This document shows positions 24,253 to 36,280 of a DNA stretch of 64,000 nucleotides, piece after piece. The translations under genes and the position numbers were made by a program. The notes beneath the pieces were generated by a model. It made no database searches. It saw only the letters and a program-made list of their open reading frames with translations, and was not told the DNA's origin. The stretch comes from Sarcomyxa edulis. Taxonomy: Eukaryota > Basidiomycota > Agaricomycetes > Agaricales > Mycenaceae. Numbering within the stretch: position 1 is the first letter of the stretch; the number at the start of each line of letters is the position of its first letter. The DNA lies in NCBI GenBank assembly GCA_009761415.1, contig QUOL01000007.1:620001-684000 (forward strand), written 5' to 3'.

Positions 24253-24662
24253 GCGGGTGATAAATACTTTTTCAAGCAGAGTAGATGAGACTTATCTCAC
24301 TTTTATTTTGGATGTGCAAGTTGCGTGACCATCACACCGTGTTTCACTTCGTTGTCTTGACCATCAAGATTCAAGACCCTCGACGCCGCTGGTGACTGCA
24401 ACGATGATAAGTACTCAAAGGTCTGACCGCTCATCTGTCAGAAATGCCGCTATCCCCAAATCCAATTCTCGATCCGACGGAGACCCAGTGGGTACTGGCA
24501 GCCACTGGCAGGATTTGCATACTTCAGACCTCAAACCTAGACTGTCGCGGCTTCGACTGGGAATAAGGACATTGTACTTTGTCATTCCAGAGTGTGGATT
24601 CGAGGAAGGCCTTTGAAACCAACCCGGAGATCCCGGGTTAAAAGGGTAAAACTTTATTTAAT
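24253..24662. other. Intergenic region after copy B
   Basis: No gene can be supported in these 410 bp. A short open frame from the ATG at about 24394 begins with a basic serine-rich stretch that faintly recalls the N-terminal tails of the F-box family, but no F-box follows. The end nearest the tRNA contains T-runs (read on the minus strand) that can stop RNA polymerase III. Confidence 0.35.
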
Positions 24663-24780
24663 CGACGCCAGTAGGACTTGAACCTACGCCCTCATAGAGG
24701 AACAGATAGCAGGTTCAAGTCCTGCAGAGCTGGATAGAACACATTCTAATCTGTCGCCGTAACCACTTGGCTATAGCGCC
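24663..24780 (-). tRNA. tRNA-Ser (AGA) with a 36-nt intron
   Basis: The minus strand folds as a serine tRNA. The acceptor stem GGCGCTA pairs with TGGCGTC and has G as discriminator. The D arm is GCC/GGC, the anticodon stem is ACAGA/TCTGT with anticodon AGA at 24747-24745, the long variable arm is CCTC/GAGG, and the T arm is GTAGG-TTCAAGT-CCTAC. The A box (TAGCCAAGTGG) and B box are good. An intron of 36 nt (24743-24708) follows the base 3' of the anticodon, the standard position for nuclear tRNA introns, leaving a mature length of 82 nt. T-runs downstream on the minus strand can serve as the terminator. The intron is unusual: it contains a near-perfect T-arm hairpin in the opposite orientation. 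Confidence 0.9.
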
Positions 24781-24923
24781 GTGAAGATGGTATCATAGAT
24801 GGAAGATACAAGGTGGAAGATCTCGAGACGCGTCGAACAGTGTGACGATCGGGTCAGTGCAATGTTTGTCACGCTTGTTGCAGTTGCCAGTGCGGCTTGC
24901 CATTGACTCCTGCAATCAAAGCG

Positions 24924-26840
24924 ATGATCCCAACTGTGGAAGAACTGGAATCTTATCTTGAATCTCTCGAGGACGTTATTCAATACTCATTCTCGGCGAC
25001 AGGAATTTCAGATTTGCCCAATCTCCGCGAGGCAGTCAATCGTCTTTGGGTCGATATCTCTCGTTATGGACCAGGCATCCCTGCTTTCCCAGAAGGTATA
25101 CCTGGTCTTGGTGATTTTGAAGTTCCACCCCCTCCTGCTATCCCCCCTCCGCCGCCATCGTGGATTGACAAGTCGACAGCTTGGGTAGAAAAGAACCCCT
25201 GGAGCGCTGCTAGTATCGCTACCGGCGTAGTCGGTGCCAGCCTCTTTACAGGATATGGAGCCTTTTACTTGAAGAACCTGAGGATTCAGAAACTCAGGGC
25301 CATGGCCGCTGAGCGAAGAAAAGTGATTGGTGCGTGACAACAATCCCCTTGCCTCATTGAACGTGCTTATGGTCTTCTGCAGTGATCCTGGGCGGAGACA
25401 CGCCCCTTGGTCGCCCATTAATCTTCGATCTCGAGAAGAAGGGGTACATTGTGATCGCAAGTGTTTCTACACCTGAAGCTGCCGATGCTCTCGAGCACCA
25501 GTGCAACGGATACGTTCGTGCACTAGTCCTCGATCCCAATGAGGTAACTGACACTCTTTGCGACGATCGTACTAAAACTGATAAAGGTTAAAGGCCGGCA
25601 CAATCCCCATCTTCCTGCGCTCTCTTGCACATACCTTGTCTCGTCGATTCCCCATTTCTGTTTCTGGAGACCCTTACGCGTCTCCTTCCGCGCATCTGTA
25701 CATTCATTCTGTTATATCGCTTCTCAGTCTTCCCACCTCACCCATCTACTCTCCTTTGGAACATCTTTCTCTCCACAACACTTATCTTCCTTACCTACAA
25801 GCCACTCACATCACCCCTCTCCAAGTCGTACAAGCCCTGCTCCCTCTATTGCGCACATCGCCCGCCCGTGCTCGTGACTCCATCTCGAACAACAGCCCAA
25901 AGAAAACCATTATATTCTGTCTCCCAGCCACAGATGTCCGCATCGGCCTCCCCTTTGCATCTGTGCAAGCCATGAGCGCTGCCGCTACCTTACGTGGAGC
26001 CGAAGTTCTCCGCAGGGAAATCAATGTCGCAGCGCTCACAGAAAGATCCGAATCAATGAAGAACATCAAAGTAGTCATTGTAGATGTCGGTGCGTTCAAC
26101 GCCGGCGGAGACCTTTCTGCTCACCTAGCTCCTCACGACGTCTTCAAAGCCATGGAAGACTGGACGTCCTCTGAGAAGCTAACTTACGGTCCAGCTTTCG
26201 CTTCGATCTCCCCTGAAGCTGTGCCCCAGCGCAGCTCTCATTGGGATGCGTTCTCTTCTATCTTCAAGGAAGGCCACCGTCAGTATGGCGTTGCCCGTAA
26301 ACCCACGGACGTGGCTGTGTTTGTCAATACCCTCGTCGATGTGGTCAGTGGCGGGAGGAAGAATGCTTTCTGGTATGGTCCGGGCCTTGGATTGGGCATC
26401 GTTAGGAACTGGATCCGAGGGGACCGCTTTTCCATCGGTGCAGGTGGTGAGAGACGTTTTTCATCAGGAGGACGAAATGATATACTGATCAGTCTGTGCT
26501 CACAGCTATGACATATAAAATGGCATCCCACCTCCCCTCTCTCATCCTGGACACTATTCTTAATATCCCCCACTTCCTGATCTCGATACGGAACGCCCTC
26601 CTTCCGATCCAACCCACCGTTGTTCTTCCCCCACCTACAGTCCCACCTCCTGCTGCTCCTGCCACTGGCCCTTCGGTCGCTTATGCTTCCTCAGGAAGTG
26701 ACCCTGACACCGAGAGCACTAACGAGGTGTCCGAAACAGGCTCAGACGCTGACGTCGAAAGCAATTCAGGCGAAGGGCCTAATGGTGAGAGCTGGATTAA
26801 CCTCAAGAGAAATGAGCATCTCGAGGTAGGTGGTGCTTGA
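24924..26840 (+). CDS. DUF1776 family protein (Pbr1-like, SDR-related)
   Basis: This is a fungal DUF1776 protein related to yeast Pbr1 (YNL181W), thought to be a membrane-associated member of the short-chain dehydrogenase group; its reaction is not known. Exons are 24924-25329, 25383-25543, 25594-26446 and 26506-26840, giving 584 residues. A membrane segment lies at about residues 95-115 (ASIATGVVGASLFTGYGAFY). It is followed by a nucleotide-fold-like strand and loop (VIVILGGDTPLGRPL). The middle carries the conserved helices of the family (TPLQVVQALLPLL). The C-terminus has a second hydrophobic helix, a Pro-rich stretch and an acidic Ser-rich tail. Start choice: the first ATG in the open frame, because upstream possibilities are not ATG. 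Confidence 0.82.
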
Positions 26841-27576
26841 ATTTCGCACCAAGCCAAGGACTCGAGGACTAGCTGCTATAAACACATCCACTCCATTTTT
26901 TCAATTAAGCGGTGTTGAAGAGAAACAAGCATTGTATGTATTGACGTGACCTATAGTTAGTATACGTTGTATGTAGGTTGTGTACATTAGCGATAGAGCG
27001 ATGCTGAATCTGAAAGTCCCACCACTCTCGACTATAGCTGTTGCTCGTTGAGATTCAATCACGCACGCGCGCATAACATTTTATGGATTGCAAGAAAAGA
27101 GAAATACAAAGGAATCAAAAAGGTCTATATAGCTCACTTCCAAAGTGTTCTGTGCTGATATAGACAGGCATGGAGTGCTGGCTAGCTGGGCATAGAGTAT
27201 ACGAGAAAATAAGGGTGTTCCTTGTCCGCCTGAGCGCGGCAAATATACACCCCAGTACCATCGGCAGCAGCCCACAAAGCAACATGACGAACGAGGCTTG
27301 TCAAGCTAGCGAATGATATAGAGCAGGTGAGGGACGGCCCCAAACCATCACACCATTGCAGTCTGGCAGTGAGGATGGGACGATAGTGATAGTGAGTTTC
27401 GATTCCAAGATGGGTCAAGACCGGTTGCGGAAAGGTCTGGAGGGCGAGCTGGCATCTGTGATAATCACCCGAATGGACGGACGAACAGGCGCAGACCACG
27501 ACGGTGGCGAGAGTCTATATCCATGTCATTTTGGATGAGTCGCAAGAACTGGAAGCCGGCGTGGTCGCCATCGCTA
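26841..27576. other. Convergent 3' intergenic region
   Basis: These 736 bp separate the stop of the DUF1776 gene from the stop of UPF1 on the other strand, and probably hold both 3' UTRs. Short frames on both strands (for example 27182-27499 minus) show no recognisable motif. No RNA gene was seen. Confidence 0.45.
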
Positions 27577-30500
27577 TCAGAATACGGTGACTCCAGATTG
27601 TGTACCAGCGTATTGCGATTTCATGTCATCCATATCGGCTGCCTCGTCTTGGCTCTTGTAATCGTACTGGGACATGCTGCCCATATCTGACGCGCCGGTG
27701 ACGGATGAAAACGAAGTTCGTCGACGGAGTCTGTCGGACTGAGAATATGCCATGCTACTGGCACGGTCAGACATTCCAACGGCACTCCCGATGACACTGC
27801 CATTGTCAGTGACACTACCGCTGGGGCCTGCATCTTGTGATATGATAGAACTCGCATAGCTGCCATAGGTGCTTCGTTTAGCGCCATTCGCAGTACGAGG
27901 AATTCCTGGACCGAAGGGACCACTAGCTGCGAACATTGGTAAGCCAGAGGAATATGTTGCTTGCGACCGTAAAGACTGAACATCAGAAGGGATGTAGCCA
28001 AGAGCATCGTGAGTGCGATAGAAGCTCGCGTCGAAACGGCTAGGAGTACCAGAGCGACGACCTGTGGATATGACAATTAGTGAGAACGCTGAGTCGGTTT
28101 GCACGCAAATTGAGACTTACCGTCGGACATGACTCCGCCGACAGCACCGCCAGTCGCGTTCCCGCCCATGAAATCACGAGCATTCGTTTCGTGACGGCGG
28201 AATTGATCCATCGATTTCGCCAGTGAACGCCTAGGTTTACTGAATTGGATCATGCTGGGCTGTAAGTTACTCAAGGGACCTTCGACGAGACAGTTCTTCT
28301 CCTTGTAATGTGTAAGGAGGTAATGCCAGAGAGGGTGCTGCATATTTTTAGGAAGATCAGCCCTCAGATCGATGAACAGATACTTGTGTTGAATCACGAA
28401 CCTTGCTGAGAACCTTGGGATTGCCAAGGATGACCACACCGTATTTTGCGCGGGTGAGCGCCACATTCAATCTCCTAGGATCATTCAAGAAGCCAATGCC
28501 TTGATGTTCGTTACTCCGCACGCAACTGAGGATGATATAATCCTTCTCTCGGCCCTGGAATGCGTCGACGCTGGCCACTTCAATTTCCTTGTATAAATCC
28601 TTCTTGAGAGAACCGTTGAACTGCATGTAGTTCACGATGTAAGAACGTTGTCCCTCGTAGGGTGTGACAACGCCAATTTGACCAGGAACAACACCCGATT
28701 TGAAGAACTTGGTGACGATCTTCTCGACATTCGACGCTTCCGTCCTATAAACGGTAATTAGCACAACGACGATAACAAAACAACGACATCTGCGAACCTA
28801 TTCAAGAAAGACGTTCCACTCGACGATATCTCCTCCTGACCGAGATTCTGATAAAAGAACATCGGGGTGTCAGGAACGGGCCACGGGAAATCGACATTCT
28901 TCCTCAAACGTTCAGGCGCAGTTACACCGTTCTGAAGTGTCCCTTCGTAGAACATATTGGACGGGAACTCGGAAAGGCACGGATGCATGCGGTATTGAAC
29001 TTGAAGCCTGATAGGACGATTTCCAAGGACCACTAGACGCTCGAAGAGGGACTGTGTCAAACCTGCACGAGCAGCCTTCTTGTTCATGATAACAGGACCG
29101 AGCTGTTGATGATCTCCGACGAGAACAACCTGTTTGCAGCCCAAAATCAGCGGTATCATACATTCTGTGGGACATCAAAAGGCTGTAAGCATATTTGGCT
29201 TTGGAAGAAATAGAGGGAAACACGTACCGGGCTCAGCAGCCTGTGTCGCCTCATCGATAAGGACAGTCCTGAACTTCAACTTGCTCAACCTCGGATCTCC
29301 CGCACCGACACACGTACAACAAATGACATCGGCCGCACCCAAAATCTCCTTCTCACACTGCCTAATCAACGTCTTGTACTTCCTCTCATCATTACTACTC
29401 AATTCCCCTTGCTCCGTCTTCAACATGATGAGTTTCTGCAACTCCACATTCGTCGTATTGTTCGCGACTTGCTGGTGCAGAGTCAAGAAACTGACACTGC
29501 TATCGAGGGCTTCGCGGGATTTAGCGGTGAGACGGACGACTTTAAGACCAGTGGAGTGGATCTTTTCTGTGAGTTGATCTACAGCGACGTTTGAAGGAGC
29601 ACAGACGAGGACTTGACCGGGGTTCATCTTGGCGAGATGATAGACGATGGAAGCGGATGTCACTGTTTTGCCCGTCCCGGGGGGACCTTGAATGAGACTG
29701 ATGGGTTTTTGTAGAACGCTTTTGACGGCGAACATTTGCGAATGATTGAGTTCAGGTAGACCAGGGGCCGAAAATCGTTTCGGCATCTGAGTACGGAGGC
29801 TCTGGGGCTCGAGTTCGTGCCCGAGAAGTTTGTGATACTAGAGGTTGTCAGTGTCAGTAAAGCCCGGAGATGCAAGCTGCGGGAAAGGCACTAACTATAT
29901 ACCCGCTAACACTTTTCTCATCTACCGCAAAGGTTTTCATAGCCAACTGCATTCGATCGAAGCTTGTCGATTTCCAGACAAAGTCTGCAGCAAAATTGTG
30001 TGTGCATTCGGAAGGCACACCCTCAGTTCTTCTGAGCTCCAGTCCAATTTCATCAGAAACATCTGTAGAACAAACAAGCGGTTAATCAGAATATAATTTG
30101 ACTTGGGAATGGAGATACTCACTGTTGGGAATCTTGATGACATGCCCGACGCCCTCCCAAGCCTTATGCAACTCCCCTGCATATCGCAGACGCAACTCGT
30201 CTCCGACTGCTAACCTGACCTCGCCACTTTCTAATTTCGGCAGACCGAACCAAGCCACTCTCTTCTGATTCAGACCAAGATCCCAACGGACGGTGATATC
30301 CGTCTGTGTCTGACTCTCCTTCAAACGTTTGTCGTAGTCAGCTTCGATTTTGACCAAAGGACCAAAGATGTTCTGATACTGATATGCATCTTCGTAACGA
30401 AGGAGAATAGGTTGTGGTTCGTCGTCGACACCAGGCTTTTCAAGATCCTGGAGCGTGGCATTTGCGTTTTCGCGCCAGAGATCTTCGAGACGGTTGATTT

Positions 30501-31322
30501 GAGCGAATGAGATTTGACGGGAACGAAGTTGTTCGGCTTCTGAGGGTGGCTTCACGAGCCAGGATAGGAAGGAACGGTCGTCGATCAAAGGGGCCCAGAG
30601 GGAGGCGTTCCATGATATGTCCTTGGAGATAGCAGCGCATGGTTGGCTGCGATAGATAAACTTGTCAGCTTTGTATACATCAGAGTACAGTCATCAAGCG
30701 CTCGCACCGACACAGCAAAACAACGACGGTATCGCTCTTTGCGGGGATAAAACCAAGCATAAAGACATTTTTGCTACCGCAATTGTAACATTCGGGTGTA
30801 GTTTCCCCGAGTGGACTCTCCGCATGTAAGATGACTTCTTTATGTTTCGCTCGGACGAGGTGATTGACGATGTGGGACGCAGACGTGTTTCCGCGGGAAT
30901 TGCAGAACCACTTTGAGCAGACGAGACATTTGACGACACTTGCTGGAGAATGGATGCCACAATAGCTGAAGAAGTAAGAAGTTAGTCAGATCTGTGGCGG
31001 AATGCATAGTAATGACTTGTAATACGCACCTGCATGCGTGGGGTGGCAAATCAACTGCATTTTCGTCCTTTAAATCGTCTAAAACAGCGTCAAAATCCTC
31101 GTCCAACCCATTTCTACTGATTGATTGTTGGTGGTGGTGACTGTGGCCATTAGAAAGGCTAGATTGGCTATAATCTTGAATCGAAAGACTAGAAAGGTCG
31201 ACCGAAGAAGCATTATCTTGAGTATTGGCGGTATAAACTGAAGAGTTATCGTCTACGATTCCGATACCTCCACCGCCGTAAGAGGAGGCCGAGTCGTACT
31301 GAAAATTATCGAAAGAGTCCAT
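27577..31322 (-). CDS. UPF1: UPF1 RNA helicase, nonsense-mediated decay
   Basis: This is an ATP-dependent superfamily 1 RNA helicase that, with Upf2 and Upf3, marks mRNAs with premature stops for decay. Minus-strand exons are 31322-31030, 30965-30708, 30646-30123, 30062-29896, 29837-29228, 29164-28798, 28744-28402, 28337-28121 and 28061-27577, giving 1087 residues. The N-terminal CH zinc domain ([20 protein letters not shown], then [18 protein letters not shown]) binds Upf2. Motif I is GPPGTGKT near residue 464, motif II is DEAT, and later motifs include [16 protein letters not shown] and NVALTRAK. The C-terminal 230 residues are rich in Ser, Gln and Tyr, as in other fungal UPF1 tails that are phosphorylated. 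The gene is complete and conventional. Confidence 0.96.
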
Positions 31323-31483
31323 GATGGTTGAAAGCAGAGTTACAATGGCTGTTCGCCCGCAAATGGACCTGACTCACCTGACCTCGAACCTCCCAGAATA
31401 AATTCAAGTCGGGAACAATGGAACATATAGCATCTCGAGCTCGTGGATTGGAAAACATACGAGAAATGAAGACTATGCTACAT

Positions 31484-32133
31484 CTAGACGAGAGGAACCT
31501 TTTCCAAGACTTTCCATCCTTCAACAGGGCCATTGCAATCCACGATCCACACCTCTGGCGCTCGGAAGCCTGCTAGCCAATCCCTTTTCCCTGGTTCTCC
31601 ACAGTCCAGACTGACACCATCACCACTCTCATCCCGATGAACTCTGCCTGCGCTGTCCAAAAGCTGTACGAACTTTGCACGTTCTCCCTTTTCAGCGTCC
31701 TCGTCGCTAATGTAACACAACGAAACGTGCGGGTATGAAGGAGTGCGAGGCTCGAGTCCTAGTGCCTTGTGTACATGTTCATGCAAAGCAGAGAGAGCGG
31801 CAGTAGGCTTTACGGAGAGATATACTGAACGAAAATAGACCGTTCCTATGTCGAGGGATTTGAAATCGATGGCTAACGAGGGTTGGGATCTGGGTATGGA
31901 TGCACGTAAAGCTGAGAGAGGTATCTCCGAGGATGCTGGCAAGGCAGCCAAAGTGATATGCGGGTCGAATCTGGGATACGAAGATTCGGACAGGGAGTTT
32001 ACTTTGGAGCGAGATCGCATGATTTTCTTCAGTTTCAAAGCATCTTCATCGGATGGGACTATCCAAAGCGTCACACCTGTATGAATGGTAAGAGTCGGTG
32101 TATTTTATGAAAACGACCATTGAGCTCACCCAT
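31484..32133 (-). CDS. CPD1: 2',3'-cyclic phosphodiesterase (2H family)
   Basis: This is a small 2H phosphoesterase of the Cpd1 type, which opens ADP-ribose 1'',2''-cyclic phosphate and 2',3'-cyclic nucleotides formed during tRNA splicing. Exons 32133-32130 and 32076-31484 give 198 residues. The two catalytic H-x-[ST] motifs are visible: DPHITLAAL at about residue 40 and YPHVSLCY at about residue 115. The first coding exon is only 4 nt (ATG plus G). It is needed because the second exon has no ATG before the conserved LWIVPSDED start. It lies 161 bp upstream of UPF1 on the same strand and 512 bp from the divergent small gene. Function is well supported by the motif pair and protein length. Confidence 0.87.
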
Positions 32134-32645
32134 CTTGTCAGAGCAAGGTCGAGAAGTTGTTATTGACACGCACGTGGAGGATATCGACTCGACGCGTTCC
32201 AGGTCTGCTGAAAGTGTACATGTTCGCCTGAGAAACCAACTATCTGGAAAGATCAAACTCACATATATCTAGGGAGTAAGTTTGTCTGTAATTATATACT
32301 TTTTCACTAAATCTGACGTCCGCGTGTTACTACAGAACCTATAATCTACGGCACGCTCACCAATATACGACATCGCTGCTCCCAGTCTAGCTGAAGCTAT
32401 GGTTATGTTACATACCGTTACTACGCGTCTCATGATCCCAGTGGGCGTCTATGACTCGAGTACCCCAGAACTCAGACCATCAGTTGTGTCGATCTTCTCC
32501 CGCGTAGTCCTTTATAATGAGGCAAGGATCCCCCAGCGCTCTTTAGCCTCTTCCCTTCAACTCACCGCCGGACTCTGACCTTGCAGTAAGTAAACCATAT
32601 CTATCCTAATAACATCTTACAAACCCACTCCGCAGCTCAACAAAC
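32134..32645. promoter_or_regulatory. Divergent promoter region
   Basis: These 512 bp lie between the starts of the cyclic phosphodiesterase gene (minus) and the 140-residue gene (plus). A TATA-like tttataatgagg lies at 32512-32523, about 130 bp before the plus-strand start, followed by a CT-rich stretch. No coding sequence is apparent. Confidence 0.45.
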
Positions 32646-33132
32646 ATGTCCCAGATCCTCTCCGCCCCAGATATCGTCGCCTACAGACCCATCCAAACCG
32701 GCCAAGAGAACAAATTTTCCACGTTCCTCGATTTCATCGGGCGCGCTGACCTCGCAAAGCAGCCTCATACTCCCGACACGTCAAACTATGTCATTCAGGT
32801 ATAACATTTCTGCATCTCTCCCTTGTGGAATGTCCACATACTCATAGGCGCTTTCCTTGTAGGTCGTCACCCAAATCAATCACGGCGCAGTGCTGTCAAA
32901 ACGGTACTTTGCCACGCCAGGTTTATGCGGAAGCGACACCGTCCAGCCATTCGAAGAAATTGGGGAGGACGAAATGAAGGCTATGAACCTGAAGAAGTTC
33001 AATGCTTTCAAGAACTATAAATCCGTCGCGGAAAACAGATTTTACGAGCTCAACGTCTATGGGCCCAACCCCATCAACACCCGCTATCCGGTCATCAATG
33101 CGACCAGACCAGCTGGGGATATCGATTTGTAG
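32646..33132 (+). CDS. Unrecognised 140-residue protein
   Basis: Two exons, 32646-32798 and 32863-33132, join in frame to give 140 residues. I do not recognise the family. There is no clear signal peptide or membrane segment, and the composition is ordinary and soluble. The C-terminal half (GEDEMKAMNLKKFNAFKNYK) is charged and helical, and the end (NVYGPNPINTRYPVINATRP) is rich in Asn and Pro. A good ATG context (caaacATGtcc), clean splice sites and an uninterrupted frame support a real gene. It is divergent from the cyclic phosphodiesterase gene. Confidence 0.6.
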
Positions 33133-33825
33133 CTCAGCGCTCGGATGTGGCGCTACAGTAAGCCTATTTTTTGCGTTCTGGGTTTCTGATTATTTCTGAT
33201 TTTATGCAACTTTCGTAAGGAGGTCTCAAAGTTGTCATATAAATAGCAGTGACTATAATACGCGCTGAATCTATGACCTGGAAACATTCCTCTCGAGCTG
33301 CGCACAATGTGTAGGGGGACTTGGAACGTTATGAAAAATGTATACTTCTCGTCTTGAGACTATGAAAATCAAAGGATGGTCCCTGTGCCTATGGTGTGTA
33401 GTCTTTAGAGCTTAAGTCGGGTCTTTTGTCTTAGCTTTTCGGTATGCAGACTAATTGTTGACGCATCTCCAGTGAGTGATGCGTTTGCTGCGTCAAGGTA
33501 GGCATGCGGCATCTTTTCACAATGATAGCCTGAATGCATAAGGTTACTAGTACCTAGAGTGGACTGATGCACACTTACGACGCACAAGCTTGAACTATGT
33601 CGGTACTAGTGATGAGACGTATCGTCTTCAAACTTCGAGTACTTAGTCCTGCCTGGACCTAAGTCACGTCGCGTCTGACGCGACCATCACGTGTGAGTCG
33701 GAATTTCAAAGTTAAAATCTAGTCGCGTGCCACAATTGCTCCCTTTGTCTTGAACTCTTCTCTTTGTTTTGCTCCAAGCCTCCAACCTATCGGAAACTCA
33801 CTATTCAACCCTTGATACAAGTACT
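33133..33825. other. Intergenic region before F-box copy C
   Basis: These 693 bp contain no supportable gene. The last 160 bp hold a palindromic CGCG-rich cluster at 33663-33697 (annotated separately) and a CT-rich stretch before the start of copy C. Short minus-strand frames here lack any family motif. Confidence 0.45.
33663..33697. promoter_or_regulatory. Palindromic GTCACG/CGCG element upstream of copy C
   Basis: The stretch contains GTCACGTCGCGTC, then GACGCGACC and ATCACGTG, so it is an imperfect inverted repeat around TCGCGTC/GACGCGA. It lies about 130-160 bp upstream of the start of copy C. Comparable clusters lie upstream of copies A, D and E. Its role as a control site is inferred. 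Confidence 0.45.
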
Positions 33826-36280
33826 ATGAGTGCTATTCCGACTCGACGATCTACTCGGATTTCTGGTAGGAACAACCCCGTTCAATTGGCTTCGGACGTG
33901 TCTGTGCCGCACGAATCAGGATCTGCGACTGTTGATTCAGCTTCGGATTCTGAAAATGAAGCCCGACCCCGGAAGAAACGTAGAAACACAGCAAAATCAG
34001 TCTCAGTCGCCAAGAAACCCAGAACAACTCGCAAACCTCGCCAAAACCTACAGGACCTCGTACGAATGCCGCTGGATATTTTGTTCGAAATTTTTGGACA
34101 TCTCCTCCCTTCGGATGTTCTCCATCTCTCACGTACCTCAAAGCCTCTTCGAAACGTTCTCATGCGACGCTCTGCGGTATCGATTTGGAGAGCCGCACTC
34201 TCCAATCATCCCGTTCCGTCGCCTCCGTGCCCCAAGGATCTTACGGAGCCGCAATGGGCCAGTCTTCTTTTTGATTCTTATTGCTCTGTGAGTCCAGACC
34301 TTTGCACTCGTTAGGTTGACCGATTGAATATATATCTCGTTCTGTCAGTTCTGTGCCAGCACTGGCGAAACTGCGCCCTTATATGTCTTCCGCGTTAGAT
34401 GCTGCAAGAAATGCGTCAAGGAACGGTATGTCTGGACCCCTAGCATCATGAAGAAATTGTATCCCTTATTTCTGGACTTGATTCCAATAGATTCATTGAT
34501 GATCCTGTTACCCCCGAGGACCTGGACGAAGACATGCCATGGTCTTTCGATATAACAGAAGTTCTCTCGTGTAGCCAGCCTCCTTTCAGTACGTTTCCTA
34601 TACCCTGATGTTCATGTTCATGCTCTAACTTGGCACGGTGATCTTCTGATAGACCTCCGTACTAAGATCTATCGAAAAAGTGATGTAGATGACTGGGCTC
34701 GAGGATATGAGAAAGCCTCGGAAAAAACTGCTTTCATGAAGGAGCAGTACGGATTAATGTATGAGCGTCGTGCAGTGCGTACTTTTCAAAAATATATATC
34801 GTACTGTGGCATGACTATAACTTGAATCTGCTCAGCATGAGTGTCTTTGCATTGACTGGGAAGACCACATGTATCAGTATTCCTGCGATGCACGGGTCAA
34901 AGCGTGCGTCACTTGCAATTTATTCTTGTTCACAGGTAGCTTATATCATCCACAGAATTACATCAAAGCTGACGGATTTGGGTTGGGGAGAAGAGATAAC
35001 AATCATGAACAGTGCACCCTTTTATTCGGATCAGTTCATCTCTCATGATTTGGTGACCCAGCCTAAGGAACTCGTTGACTCCGGTGAGTTTATGACAGCA
35101 TCGGTTCGGAGCAATACTCATTATTGACGCGATCACGTTAGTGTGGACAAGGATCAGGCCAGTCCTCGTCAAGTTCTTACAGAAGAATAAAGCCAAGAGG
35201 TTAGAAAATGCACGCGCTGCGGTGGTCAAGCAACGTTTACTCCTCTTCCACGACATCTTTGATGTATACACGGATGAGCATTTTACTGAAATTCTCCCTC
35301 CCATCGCCGATCTTTGTGCTGTGGACGACATCTCCCGAATCATCGAAGCCGACTCTGAAATTGATATCACTGCCGAGAGCTTCAAGGCTGTCGTGGAAAA
35401 GTTCCCTCAATTTGCGGGAGAGTGGCGCCACGCGAAAGACCTCGAACTCCTGGAGCATCTTCCTGCTCCTTCGAATGAGACTGTATATCCAAAAGGAGAC
35501 GTCTCCCGTGTCGATTTGGCGACCAATACATGGAGGTGTTGGGTATGCGATGACGTGATTACATATCCTCGCATTCTCGCCCATGCGTGCCTGTCTCGAT
35601 ACAAATATGCAAACGCCTCCGATGATCCTGTACTCGAACAGAACTGTTCTGTCTTGCAGTGTTTCCCATGGAATTACGGCAAGACCAAATTTGATGAGCG
35701 GATGAGCGGGATTGCGCGTCATGTCATCACAGAATGTGGTTTGGATCCCAGTACTGCCAAGACAGCCGATCTGGATGGTATCTGGGTCGGGTGCTCGCAT
35801 CCACATCACCAGCTTTTGGCTACAGAACCGGTCATGCCGTTCGGGAACCTGGTACGCATATTTGCTCTGTCCAGCTGGTTTCAATTTCTAATGCATATAG
35901 GTTTCAAAGTTCAAGCACTATAGAGGATATCATTATAGCTCTCACCCGACGTCTGGGTTATCAATCCTAGGACCCGCTGATGTTTCTGCTGCTTATGCAC
36001 AGTTAAAAAACGGGGATGTGTATAAATCAGTCTCCAAGTTCGTAGAACTTGACGTCCATTGCTTGACATGCGGGGAAATAATCAAGATGCGTAGTATCCG
36101 CGACCACCTACAAAGCAGGTAAGCAGAGGCTCGAGGTTTCTTTCTTCTGTTGAGAGAATTGATCTCCTCTGGTACAGGCACGACGTGACAGTGGAATCCT
36201 CCAAAATCAGAGAACATTATCATATACCGATTGACGAAGAGCGAAAGTGGTTTGTCTTGTTGGGGACCCCCCGGGACTAG
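33826..36280 (+). CDS. F-box/zinc-finger family protein, copy C
   Basis: Exons are 33826-34287, 34349-34425, 34491-34588, 34653-34774, 34836-34903, 34956-35083, 35142-35851, 35901-36118 and 36178-36280, giving 661 residues. The N-terminal tail is basic and nuclear-localisation-like (RPRKKRRNT). The F-box follows at about residues 80-125 (RMPLDILFEIFGHLLPSDVL, then LSRTSKPLRNVLMRRSA). The 77-nt second exon encodes FRVRCCKKCVKE. The seventh exon has the CCHC-like motif (CWVCDDVITYPRILAHAC) and the conserved ECGLDPSTAKTADLDGIWV block. The C-terminus has the CCHH finger (CLTCGEIIKMRSIRDHLQSRH) and ends with REHYHIPIDEE. It is the closest copy to A in exon lengths and strand. Predicted role: substrate receptor of an SCF ubiquitin ligase; target unknown. 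Confidence 0.84.

Noticed and set aside
24394..24616. Possible start of another F-box copy
   Set aside because: The basic Ser-rich beginning faintly resembles the family tails, but no F-box follows before the stop and the tRNA gene.
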